Source of the DNA: Bacteroidales bacterium
GTDB taxonomy: Bacteria; Bacteroidota; Bacteroidia; Bacteroidales; GCA-2748055
DNA length: 8,553 nt
Assembly: GCA_023135025.1 (NCBI GenBank)
Contig: JAGLTY010000070.1
Coordinates: 1 to 8,553 of the forward strand
Reading direction: 5' to 3'
The notes beneath the pieces are model-generated. The model ran no database searches, had not been told where the DNA came from, and saw nothing but the letters and a program-made list of their open reading frames with translations. This document shows positions 1 through 6,954 of this stretch, in pieces; position 1 is the first letter of the stretch; every line of letters starts with the position of its first letter. The translations under genes and the position numbers were made by a program.

Positions 1-875
1 ACCTTTTCAATGCTCTCCCTGACTATCTGGATGCCCTCTGGTGAGGCACTGTCCATTTTATTGATCACAATGGTATCAGAGGTCCGCAACACCACCTCTC
101 CCGGGTAGTAGCTTAACTCATGTCCGGGCCTGTGCGGGTCCACCACACCGATGGTCAGGTCAGGCTTATAAAATGAGAAATCGTTGTTTCCTCCATCCCA
201 GAGAATCACATCACATCCATCCGGATCAACTTCGGCAGCGCGTACAATAGCCTCATAATCGACCCCGGAATAGATCACATTCCCCCTCACCACATGGGGC
301 TCATACTCCTCCATCTCCTCGATGGTACATTTGTGCTGTTTCAGGTCATCAACTGATGCAAAACGTTGCACTTTCTGTGCTTCCAGGTCACCATATGGCA
401 TGGGATGCCTGATGGCCACAACTTTCAAACCTTTCTCCATCAGCAGTTCGATGACTCTCCTGGAGGTCTGACTTTTTCCGCATCCGGTTCTGACGGCACA
501 AACAGCAATCACCGGCTTGTTGCTCTCAATCATGGTATCGTTGGTTCCCAAAAGTGTAAAATTTGCTCCGGCAGCATTTACCACCGCGCTAACGGCCATT
601 ACCTTCTCATAGGGCAGGTCGCTGTATGAGAAAACACATGTTTTGGCCTGCAGTTCAACAATTAACCGGGGCAACTGATCTTCGGGGTAGATGGGAATCC
701 CGTCCGGATAGAGTTCTCCGGCCAGTCCGGCCGGGTATTTTCTACCATCAATATCAGGAATTTGAGCAGCTGTAAATGCCACGACATTGTATTCCGCTCT
801 GTTTCTGAAATAGGTGTTAAAATTGTGGAAATCCCTTCCCGCAGCCCCAATGATAATGATATTCTTTCTAGTCAT
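1..875 (-). CDS. Predicted GTPase, cyclic 2,3-diphosphoglycerate synthetase-like (3' end missing)
   Basis: This reading frame is open from the ATG at 875 to the window edge and gives 291 residues; family members run to roughly 440-460, so about a third is missing. The N-terminus has a Rossmann-like start with GAAGRDFHNF at residues 10-19. A P-loop-like GCGKS lies at 131-135; the position where a classical Walker A motif starts with Gly is Val here. A Walker B-like segment, VILWDGGNND, is at 223-232, and NKMD at 272-275 matches the NKxD guanine-specificity motif. I recognise the family (COG2403-like predicted GTPases) from the N-terminal motif combined with these nucleotide-binding motifs. The archaeal relative makes cyclic 2,3-diphosphoglycerate; the bacterial role is unknown to me, so no symbol is given. 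The protein is likely cytoplasmic, with no signal peptide or membrane segment visible. It is divergent from acpH and has no clear Shine-Dalgarno sequence. Family assignment is confident, substrate is not. Confidence 0.85.
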   Translation of the reverse strand, partial: MTRKNIIIIGAAGRDFHNFNTYFRNRAEYNVVAFTAAQIPDIDGRKYPAGLAGELYPDGIPIYPEDQLPRLIVELQAKTCVFSYSDLPYEKVMAVSAVVNAAGANFTLLGTNDTMIESNKPVIAVCAVRTGCGKSQTSRRVIELLMEKGLKVVAIRHPMPYGDLEAQKVQRFASVDDLKQHKCTIEEMEEYEPHVVRGNVIYSGVDYEAIVRAAEVDPDGCDVILWDGGNNDFSFYKPDLTIGVVDPHRPGHELSYYPGEVVLRTSDTIVINKMDSASPEGIQIVRESIEK

Positions 876-904
876 TTGTAGTGTAATTATATGTTCGAAT
901 CTAT

Positions 905-912
905 CAAATGTA
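905..912 (-). promoter_or_regulatory. Candidate -7 promoter element of the GTPase-like gene
   Basis: Read on the minus strand this is TACATTTG, an exact match to the Bacteroidota -7 consensus TAnnTTTG. It lies about 30 bases upstream of the ATG at 875, which would give a short leader. No good TTTG -33 element is seen 19-21 bases further upstream, so the call rests on the -7 box and its position only. Confidence 0.4.
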
Positions 913-981
913 GATGAATATTTTACTGGGTATACTGAATATGCTATATAATAGAAATTAGGTGATCATTATATAGAACAA

Positions 982-1013
982 CTTGCTTACAAATGTGTAA
1001 TATTATATATTGG
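982..1013 (+). promoter_or_regulatory. Candidate promoter of acpH
   Basis: CTTG at 982-985 could be the -33 element and TATATTGG at 1006-1013 the -7 element (consensus TAnnTTTG, one mismatch). They are separated by 20 bases, the usual spacing in Bacteroidota. Transcription would start near 1019-1020, about 40 bases before the acpH ATG and at the first TTCGAA box. The match is partial and the region is AT-rich, so chance is possible. Confidence 0.35.
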
Positions 1014-1015
1014 GA

Positions 1016-1047
1016 TTTTTCGAATATTTTTTTCGAAATTCGAAAAA
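1016..1047. repeat. Three copies of TTTTTCGAA, two forming an inverted repeat
   Basis: The 9-mer TTTTTCGAA occurs at 1016-1024 and 1029-1037 and, inverted, at 1039-1047. The last two form a perfect palindrome with a single A at the centre (1038). A further TTCGAA lies at 894-899 on the other side of the intergenic region. The array ends 12 bases before the acpH start codon and covers the predicted transcription start. It could be an operator for a dimeric regulator or a 5'-leader hairpin that affects translation; which one cannot be told from sequence. Confidence 0.6.
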
Positions 1048-1059
1048 GTTAAAACGCAG

Positions 1060-1677
1060 ATGAATTTTCTTGCACATACATACCTCTCTGGATGCAATGA
1101 GGAGATCATTGTAGGAAACTTCATGGGCGATTATGTGAAAGGGAAAGACTACCAGCTTTTTCCCGAGCAGGTGAAGAAAGGGATACTGATTCACCGTGAT
1201 ATCGACTCCTTCACCGATATGCACCAGATTACCAGGATCAGCAAACAGCGAGTTGCATCCAGGTATCACAAATATGCGGGCATTGTTACTGATATTTTTT
1301 ATGATCATTTCCTGGCGTCACTCTGGGAGAACTATTCAACATTGCCACTTAGCGAGTTTGTGAACCGGACCTACGATATTCTTAAGAGAAATTACAAAGT
1401 ACTGCCAGATGCTATCAAAAGATGGTTTCCCACCTTCCTGGAGAACAACTGGATGATGGCTTACACCAGGGTGGATGGAATAGAGCTGGTTCTGGAGCGG
1501 ATGTCGGCCAATACTTCACTGCCGGACCATTCCGCTTTCGCAGTTGAGGTGCTAAGGGATCAGTATTCCCTGTTCATGGATGATTTCCTCCAATTTTTCC
1601 CATTGATCATAAAGTTCCTGGAAGAGAAGTACGAGATTGAGATTTCGATCCAGAGAGACGGTTATCCCGAGCGTTAA
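1060..1677 (+). CDS. acpH: Acyl carrier protein phosphodiesterase (ACP hydrolyase), AcpH/DUF479 family
   Basis: The 205-residue product fits the AcpH family (E. coli AcpH is about 193). AcpH removes the 4'-phosphopantetheine arm from holo-ACP to give apo-ACP, in the cytoplasm. Family hallmarks are visible in order: the N-terminal MNFLAHTYLS (residues 1-10), GNFMGDYVKG (19-28, with Asp24), HRDIDSFTD (45-53), a following K/R-rich helix, and DIFYDHFLA (78-86). The conserved His and Asp residues of these motifs are the likely metal and catalytic ligands. There is no signal peptide. The start is the first ATG and opens directly with the family motif; the A-rich sequence before it lacks a Shine-Dalgarno site, as is common in Bacteroidota. 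The gene is alone on the plus strand, divergent from the GTPase-like gene and convergent with the KamA-like gene, sharing stop-codon bases with the latter. No ACP or fatty-acid gene is next to it, so function rests on the motifs. Confidence 0.92.
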   Translation: MNFLAHTYLSGCNEEIIVGNFMGDYVKGKDYQLFPEQVKKGILIHRDIDSFTDMHQITRISKQRVASRYHKYAGIVTDIFYDHFLASLWENYSTLPLSEFVNRTYDILKRNYKVLPDAIKRWFPTFLENNWMMAYTRVDGIELVLERMSANTSLPDHSAFAVEVLRDQYSLFMDDFLQFFPLIIKFLEEKYEIEISIQRDGYPER

Positions 1678-3026
1678 GCGTACTGCTTGTTCTCAGTGGT
1701 GAGAACGTGCCCGGGCAGTTTATCCACTTTCAAGAGCTTCTTGTACTCCTGCTCGTAGAAGAACTCCTTCTCCCCAAATGCAGGAACAAGATCATCAAGC
1801 CATTGTGCTTCAGCATCAAAGGCGGCAAAGAATGGCTTGCCCACCCAATCGGGATTTCTGCCCTGCAAGAACTCCAGCACAAACACTTTTTCACCCTGGA
1901 CATCGGTGATTCCCACTATTCGCACTTTACCAGGACCTGCTGACATGCTCGGACCTCTAACGGTGCGGCCAATTCCGCTTACCTGCTGATAGGCATCATT
2001 GAAGATGCGGTGTGAACGTTCCAGGCTTACTCCAAAATAGGATTGTGCGCCGGTATCCCGTGCCACAAACATATAGTAGGGAATGATTCCCAGGTTTACC
2101 TGCTTCTTCCACATATCGGCCCAGATAGCGGGATCGTCATTAATATGTCTGAGAAGGGGCGATTGGCTGCGTATCTGCGTGCCTGTCTCCCTGATTCGTA
2201 AGATCGCCTCCTTCACAGCATCCGTTTCAAGTTCTCGTGGATGGTTCACATGAGCCATCAGTGCCATATGGATTCCCCTGTCATTTACCCTTCGCAAGAG
2301 ATCCAGCAGATCACCTGAGTCAGGATCGGTCAGGTACCTGTAGGGCCAGAATGAGAGAGATTTTGTACCGATACGGATGGTCTTTAATTGTGGCAGACCG
2401 GCATCAAGAAAGGCAAGAATATATCTCTCCAGGACTTCTGTTTTCATTACCATGGGATCGCCACCTGTGATCAGGATATCTGTGATCGAAGGATTCTCTT
2501 TCAGGTATGAAACCACCAGATTGGTCTGCTTCATGGCGAACTTAAGCTCATTCAGACCAGTGAATTGGGGCCACCTGAAACAGAATGTACAATAGGCATG
2601 ACAGGTCTGTCCCTGGCTGGGGAAGAAGAGTAATGTTTCGCGGTATTTATGCTGGATCCCGGTTAATATTTTGCCCTTCAGAGAGGGTACATTGTGTTCC
2701 AGCTGTCCGGCGGGATGCGGATTCAGGTTGAGCCTTAGTTCATGTATATATTTGGCCAGATCGGCTTTGCTGGTATTGTTCTCCACCATTTCAGAAAGGG
2801 TTCTGAACTGGGTGGGTTTAAGCATCTCTTTTTGCGGAAAATTGAGGATATACATGGGATCTTCCTGGTAGCTGTCCCAATCAATCAACTCATTTATCAC
2901 GTAGTTATTGGTCTTAAATGGCAGTACTTCTGATACTATTTTTATTGACTGGATCTGTTCCTGGCTAAGTTTTCCGTAGTTTGGTATTTTATCTAAATTA
3001 TGTCTCGCGTATACTTGATATTTCAT
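1674..3026 (-). CDS. KamA-family radical SAM/PLP aminomutase-like enzyme, substrate unassigned
   Basis: The product is 450 residues from the chosen start. Family members use a [4Fe-4S] cluster, S-adenosylmethionine and PLP to move an amino group from C2 to C3 of an amino acid. The radical SAM motif is CHAYCTFC (Cys142, Cys146, Cys149); Arg151 matches the KamA arginine that binds the substrate carboxylate. GGDP lies at 188-191. GPGK (364-367) matches the KamA PLP motif, with Lys367 as the likely PLP lysine. The two KamA Asp residues that hold the lysine side-chain amine (Asp293 and Asp330 in the clostridial enzyme) align without gaps to Arg323 and Ser360, so lysine is an unlikely substrate. 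Start choice: the ATG at 3026 has AGAAGGAG five bases upstream; the frame extends to an ATG at 3125, but that start lacks such a site. The protein is probably cytoplasmic. It follows rodA after 123 bases on the same strand. Without acetate-pathway lysine fermentation genes nearby, a catabolic role is not supported. Confidence 0.85.
   Translation of the reverse strand: MKYQVYARHNLDKIPNYGKLSQEQIQSIKIVSEVLPFKTNNYVINELIDWDSYQEDPMYILNFPQKEMLKPTQFRTLSEMVENNTSKADLAKYIHELRLNLNPHPAGQLEHNVPSLKGKILTGIQHKYRETLLFFPSQGQTCHAYCTFCFRWPQFTGLNELKFAMKQTNLVVSYLKENPSITDILITGGDPMVMKTEVLERYILAFLDAGLPQLKTIRIGTKSLSFWPYRYLTDPDSGDLLDLLRRVNDRGIHMALMAHVNHPRELETDAVKEAILRIRETGTQIRSQSPLLRHINDDPAIWADMWKKQVNLGIIPYYMFVARDTGAQSYFGVSLERSHRIFNDAYQQVSGIGRTVRGPSMSAGPGKVRIVGITDVQGEKVFVLEFLQGRNPDWVGKPFFAAFDAEAQWLDDLVPAFGEKEFFYEQEYKKLLKVDKLPGHVLTTENKQYA
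1689..1706. other. Stem-loop at the convergent 3' ends
   Basis: GTTCTCA (1689-1695) pairs perfectly with TGAGAAC (1700-1706) around a GTGG loop. The hairpin begins 12 bases after the acpH stop and lies inside the last codons of the KamA-like gene. No T-run follows on either strand, so it is not a standard intrinsic terminator. It might still pause RNA polymerase or protect a 3' end in either direction. Confidence 0.35.
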
Positions 3027-3031
3027 AAGAA

Positions 3032-3039
3032 CTCCTTCT
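3032..3039 (-). promoter_or_regulatory. Strong Shine-Dalgarno site of the KamA-like gene
   Basis: Read on the minus strand this is AGAAGGAG, five bases before the ATG at 3026. It decides the start codon in favour of 3026 over the in-frame ATG at 3125. None of the other starts in this window has a comparable site, so it stands out in what looks like a Bacteroidota genome. Confidence 0.75.
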
Positions 3040-3072
3040 GGGATTTGGCCGTGAGCATATTCCGGCAGATTA

Positions 3073-3103
3073 GCAAGATACGAAAAATTAGGGAGAATTA
3101 CAA
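3073..3103 (-). promoter_or_regulatory. Weak candidate promoter in the rodA/KamA-like gap
   Basis: On the minus strand a TTG (3101-3103) is followed, 20 bases later, by TATCTTGC (3073-3080), a poor match to TAnnTTTG but at the right spacing. It would place a transcription start some 40 bases before the KamA-like ATG. The gap of 123 bases is long for this otherwise compact operon, which is the main reason to suspect a promoter here. Confidence 0.2.
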
Positions 3104-3149
3104 GTGACGCACTGCCGCAAAACATATTATCAACTTGATTTGATGCAGG

Positions 3150-4586
3150 TTACCTTATATATTCGAGTCTGCTGGCATCCAGTCTGAGGAATATGAAAAG
3201 GAACATGGTGAAGGTCCAGAGGGATGATCCTCCGTAACTAAAAAACGGTAACGGGATTCCAATGACTGGCAGCAATCCAATGGTCATTCCGATATTGACT
3301 ATGAAATGTAGCAGCATAACGGAGATAAAGCCATAGCCGAATATCCTGCTGAAGGAGGATCGCTGTCTTTCTGCCAGGAAAATCATCCTTAAAAAGAAAC
3401 CTACATAGAGCAGGATGACAAAGGTTGTCCCCAGAAAGCCCCACTCTTCTCCCACTGTACAGAAGATAAAATCAGTGCTCTGTTCCGGCACAAAATGGAG
3501 TTTGGTCTGTGTGCCTTTCAGATATCCCTTGCCTGAAAAGCCCCCTGATCCTATGGCGATTTTGGATTGGTTTACATTGTATCCCACTCCCTGTGGGTCA
3601 TCCTCAATTCCAAGCGTCACATAGATCCTGTGTTGCTGGTGTGGTTTCAGGACGTTTTTCATGGCAAAGTCCACTGAAATAATAAAAACAATGGATATGA
3701 ACAGTCCTGTCAGAATCTTCATCTGAACGTATTCCCGTAACCAGAACCCTTTTACAGTGATAACGAGTGCAACAGGAATAAGCGCAGCCAGTCCCATTAG
3801 AAAAGGAGAGAATTCAGTTTTCAGGAGATAGTCTGTTCCATACAGGACTCCGAACACAATGGCTACCAGGAGCCCATTGACCACTCCCTTTTTGAATGAC
3901 CTGGCAACCACCATATAGATGATCAGGCTGATGATGACCATGAACAACAGGATCAAGGCTTTATCGAGTAGCAGAGTGGTGAAAAACAGCAGTCCAAGGG
4001 TGGCCAGCATCATCATGATATTGGTAGAAAAACCCTCTCTGAACAGTACCAGGATAAAGGCTGAGTAAACCAGTGCAGAGCCCAGGTCGGGCTGTAGCAA
4101 AATAAGCATTGGAGGTGCTGCAATAATGGCAAACGCTTTTACCAGATGCCAGAACTTCCTGATATTGTAGTTGTGAGAGGTGAGCAGATTGGCAAGGGCC
4201 AGTGCTGTAATAAGTTTAGCGAACTCTGAAGGCTGAAGTTGAAATCCCCCGATGACGAACCAGCTTTTGGCTCCATGGATCTCCTTTCCAAACACCAGGA
4301 CCCCCAGCAGCACCCCCAACATGACCAGGTAGAGGAGATAGGAGAAGTAGAAATAGAATTTTGCATCCAGCACCAGCATGAGCATGGCCAATAACAGGGA
4401 GGCGCCGATCCATATCAATTGCTTACCGAATCGTTGTGAAAGGTCAAAAACACCACCATCCGCCTCCATGATGTTGGCAGAGTATATATTCATCCAGCCA
4501 AAGCCGATCATCACCATCCAGAGCAGAATAGAGACCCAGTCAAGGTTTGCAAATACGCTATTCCTCTGTACCATCATCAGATTCAT
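3150..4586 (-). CDS. rodA: RodA, SEDS-family peptidoglycan glycosyltransferase
   Basis: RodA polymerises lipid II into glycan strands at the inner membrane, together with PBP2, during side-wall growth. The 478-residue, highly hydrophobic product carries SEDS signatures: QLQPSEFAKL (116-125), LQPDLGSALVY (164-174), SKIAIGSGGFSGKGYLKGTQ (341-360), PEQSTDFIF (367-375) and IPLPFFSYGGSS (444-455). Asp372 in PEQSTDF corresponds to the catalytic Asp of characterised RodA proteins. E. coli RodA is about 370 residues; the extra ~100 here lie between the QPDLGS helix and residue 317 and contain about four more membrane segments (roughly 190-308). The gene overlaps the 3' end of mrdA by 29 bases, so translation is probably coupled. 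In-frame ATGs at codons 4 and 5 are alternative starts; none has a clear Shine-Dalgarno sequence. FtsW is excluded less by motifs than by position directly after mrdA. Confidence 0.95.
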   Translation of the reverse strand: MNLMMVQRNSVFANLDWVSILLWMVMIGFGWMNIYSANIMEADGGVFDLSQRFGKQLIWIGASLLLAMLMLVLDAKFYFYFSYLLYLVMLGVLLGVLVFGKEIHGAKSWFVIGGFQLQPSEFAKLITALALANLLTSHNYNIRKFWHLVKAFAIIAAPPMLILLQPDLGSALVYSAFILVLFREGFSTNIMMMLATLGLLFFTTLLLDKALILLFMVIISLIIYMVVARSFKKGVVNGLLVAIVFGVLYGTDYLLKTEFSPFLMGLAALIPVALVITVKGFWLREYVQMKILTGLFISIVFIISVDFAMKNVLKPHQQHRIYVTLGIEDDPQGVGYNVNQSKIAIGSGGFSGKGYLKGTQTKLHFVPEQSTDFIFCTVGEEWGFLGTTFVILLYVGFFLRMIFLAERQRSSFSRIFGYGFISVMLLHFIVNIGMTIGLLPVIGIPLPFFSYGGSSLWTFTMFLFIFLRLDASRLEYIR

Positions 4587-6450
4587 TGTTTTGTAATGTA
4601 TCGGCCACTAAACTATCCTTTTTCCTGGCAGGTGCCACCGGTTGGATGAGTTGCATCACCCAGTTCTCATACCATCCTCTTTTCACCTCTCCAGAAAGAT
4701 ATTTTTCAATCATCAGGCTGGCAATAGGAGCAGCATAGGTGGTGCCAAATCCCTGGTTTTCCACATATACGGCTATGGCGATCTTTGGATTCTCCTTGGG
4801 TGCAAAAGCGATGAAAATAGAGTGGTCATTGCCGTGTGGATTCTCCGCAGTTCCGGTTTTTCCGCAAACGGTAATCCCCTTTATTCTTGCGTTTCTTGCA
4901 GTTGATCCTTTTCCGCCGTTCACCACAAGATCCATCCCATCCACAATGGGGCCATAACAAGAAGTGTCAATGGTGGTGTAGTGTCTTTCCTGTAACGATT
5001 CATCTATACTCTCCTCTCCTTCAATCTCCCTGACCAGGTGTGGTGTGATATAGTACCCCCGGTTGGCGATGGTGGCAGTCATGTTGGCCATCTGGAGGGG
5101 GGTCACGAGCAGTTCACCCTGTCCGATAGCCAGGGAACGAATGGTGAGGTAGTTCCAGTGGTTCTCCCCATAGATCCTGTTGTAATAGTCAGGTGTAGGA
5201 ATGTTTCCATCCAGTTCGTTGGTCAGTTCAATACCCAGGGGTTGTGTAAGACCCATAGAGAGGAGGTGGTTACGCCAGTTGTTATAAGCTTCTGCCGTAT
5301 TGGAGAATTTAACATCCTGCAGAGTGCTCTTCAGTACATTTATAAAGTAAGTGTTGCAGGAGTTTTGAATGGCTTCGATCAGGTTCAGCGGTGTTTCATG
5401 AAGATGGCATCTGGTGTGTATATTTCCAACGTAGAATCCGTAATAGCAATGGTGCTCGGTTCTCTTAGAGATCACCTTCTCCTGGAGACCTATGAGCGCC
5501 ATGATGGTCTTAAAGGTGGAGCCTGGTGGGTATTGTGCCATCAGTGCCCTGTTGAAAAGGGGATTCAGAGTGTCTGTAGCCAGCTTACCGAACTCAACAC
5601 CCAGGCTCCTTCCTACAAGCAGATCGGGAGAGTAGGTGGGTGCACTCACCAGCGCCAGCACCTCTCCGGTGGAGGGCTCAAGGGCCACCACACTACCCAC
5701 ATAGGGAGACATCAGCTTTTCCCCGTACTCCTGGAGCGCCATATCCAGCGTGCTGGTCAGGTTCTTACCCACTTCAACCGTCACATCCAGCCTTCCATTC
5801 TGGTAAGATTCAATGGTCTGGTTATGTACATCCTTCAGGAAAATATTCTTTCCTTTTTGTCCCTTCAGGTACTCCTCATAAGCTTTCTCTACACCAGAGA
5901 CGCCGATATAGTCACCAAGCTGGTAGTAGGGTTCGCTGTCCAGTATCGCCTGGTCCACCTCCCCCACATAGCCAAGTGCATGTGAGGCGATTGGACTGGT
6001 ATACTCCCTGAGGGTACGTGTCTGCACATATAATCCGGGAAACTGAAACATTTTCTCCTGAAGAAGAGCCGCATTTTCGTAGCTGACCTGTTTCATAAAG
6101 ACAGAGGGCACACGGGAGGAGTATGACCTGGCTGATTCCAGTCTCTCCCTGACACTTTCACGTGAGATTTTCAGTATTTCGCACAGTTCGGTGGTATCAA
6201 AAGGTTCCACCAGCCGGGGGGTAACCATGATATCATAGGCGGCCTTGTTGTATACCATGATTTTTCCATTGCGGTCATAAATCAAACCCCTGGCCGGGTA
6301 GATGACCCTTACACTCTGGGCATTGCTCAGGGCATACTGTTCATAGGATTTATCGATCACCTGAATCTGGAAAAGGCGGATCATAAATATCAATCCCACG
6401 AGGATGATTGCTACTGCAAAAACATACCTTCTATCCGTATACTGGTTCAT
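4558..6450 (-). CDS. mrdA: Penicillin-binding protein 2 (elongasome transpeptidase)
   Basis: PBP2 cross-links peptidoglycan in the periplasm as RodA's partner. The 630-residue length is very close to E. coli PBP2 (633). One N-terminal membrane anchor (about 10-28) is followed by the pedestal/dimerisation domain, including the conserved ARGLIYDRNG (53-62) and GVSGVEKAYEEYL (183-195). The transpeptidase domain has all three motifs: STFK with active Ser311 (311-314), SCN (364-366) and KTGT (531-534). Cys335, Cys348, His351 and Cys365 are placed like the zinc ligands reported for Acinetobacter PBP2. The C-terminal tail after about 600 is hydrophilic and acidic at the end. The start ATG follows the mreD stop directly (TAG-ATG), and the gene's 3' end overlaps rodA. 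It belongs to the mre/mrd operon. Class B PBP identity is certain; PBP2 rather than the division PBP3 follows from length, sequence and context. Confidence 0.97.
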   Translation of the reverse strand: MNQYTDRRYVFAVAIILVGLIFMIRLFQIQVIDKSYEQYALSNAQSVRVIYPARGLIYDRNGKIMVYNKAAYDIMVTPRLVEPFDTTELCEILKISRESVRERLESARSYSSRVPSVFMKQVSYENAALLQEKMFQFPGLYVQTRTLREYTSPIASHALGYVGEVDQAILDSEPYYQLGDYIGVSGVEKAYEEYLKGQKGKNIFLKDVHNQTIESYQNGRLDVTVEVGKNLTSTLDMALQEYGEKLMSPYVGSVVALEPSTGEVLALVSAPTYSPDLLVGRSLGVEFGKLATDTLNPLFNRALMAQYPPGSTFKTIMALIGLQEKVISKRTEHHCYYGFYVGNIHTRCHLHETPLNLIEAIQNSCNTYFINVLKSTLQDVKFSNTAEAYNNWRNHLLSMGLTQPLGIELTNELDGNIPTPDYYNRIYGENHWNYLTIRSLAIGQGELLVTPLQMANMTATIANRGYYITPHLVREIEGEESIDESLQERHYTTIDTSCYGPIVDGMDLVVNGGKGSTARNARIKGITVCGKTGTAENPHGNDHSIFIAFAPKENPKIAIAVYVENQGFGTTYAAPIASLMIEKYLSGEVKRGWYENWVMQLIQPVAPARKKDSLVADTLQNNESDDGTEE

Positions 6451-6954
6451 CTACTTTCGGAATACAAAATACTGACTGAGTACAATAGTTGAGGTGGAGA
6501 GGATTGAACTCAGGATCACCCGGAACAAGGTACTTAAAAAAACCTTCAGCTGGAACACCTCCAGGTAGAAGAGTGCCAGGTGATGGATAAGTACGATAAG
6601 CAGGGTGTACTTCAGAAACCAGAGGAAGCCGTAGTAGTGGATCCGGGGAAAAGTTTCTGGTTCATATCCGTCACGGGGAGCCAGCAAATCAAGCAGGTAG
6701 GGCCGGACAAAAGCTGCCAGGACGGTTGCGGCAGTATGCATCCCGGCAGTACCTGTGAAAAGATCCATTGTCAGTCCAAGGGCAAAACCGGATAGAAGCT
6801 GGATCCACCTGGGTGTTTCGAATGGCATCAACAGAATAAAAAGGAGATAGATATAGGGAATCATATATCCATTGATCATCAAATTGTCCATTACCAGTAC
6901 CTGGAAGAGGATAACCACAGCGAAGCGGAAGATATTTCTGGCAATGATATACAT
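6451..6954 (-). CDS. mreD: Rod shape-determining protein MreD
   Basis: MreD is a small polytopic inner-membrane protein of the elongasome that binds MreC and modulates PBP2 activation. The 167-residue product is hydrophobic with about five membrane segments (roughly 8-22, 33-44, 51-70, 108-127 and 138-160) and has the family-type segment GLTMDLFTGTAGMHTAA (60-76), in which a Gly/Asp-rich turn links helices. Sequence conservation in MreD is low, so position between mreC and mrdA carries much of the weight. The ATG overlaps the mreC stop by one base (TAATG), and the TAG stop abuts the mrdA ATG. No Shine-Dalgarno site is visible; translation is probably coupled. Confidence 0.92.
   Translation of the reverse strand: MYIIARNIFRFAVVILFQVLVMDNLMINGYMIPYIYLLFILLMPFETPRWIQLLSGFALGLTMDLFTGTAGMHTAATVLAAFVRPYLLDLLAPRDGYEPETFPRIHYYGFLWFLKYTLLIVLIHHLALFYLEVFQLKVFLSTLFRVILSSILSTSTIVLSQYFVFRK

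Noticed and set aside
1003..1308. A 101-codon open frame on the minus strand over the start of acpH
   Set aside because: It is antisense to acpH, runs through its AT-rich promoter region and shows no motif.
1689..1706. Intrinsic terminator for acpH or the KamA-like gene
   Set aside because: The hairpin is perfect but has no T-run on either strand, so it is listed only as a stem-loop.
1674..3026. A lysine fermentation cluster
   Set aside because: No kamD/kamE, 3,5-diaminohexanoate dehydrogenase or other pathway genes are present, and the lysine-binding Asp residues of KamA are replaced.
3027..3125. Upstream start (ATG at 3125) for the KamA-like gene, adding 33 residues
   Set aside because: The ATG at 3026 has a strong Shine-Dalgarno site at the right distance, and the extra residues do not look like KamA-family sequence.
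5038..5985. A 315-codon open frame on the plus strand opposite mrdA
   Set aside because: It lies entirely antisense to the well-conserved PBP2 gene, and its translation has no recognisable domain. Long antisense frames like this arise from the codon bias of the real gene.
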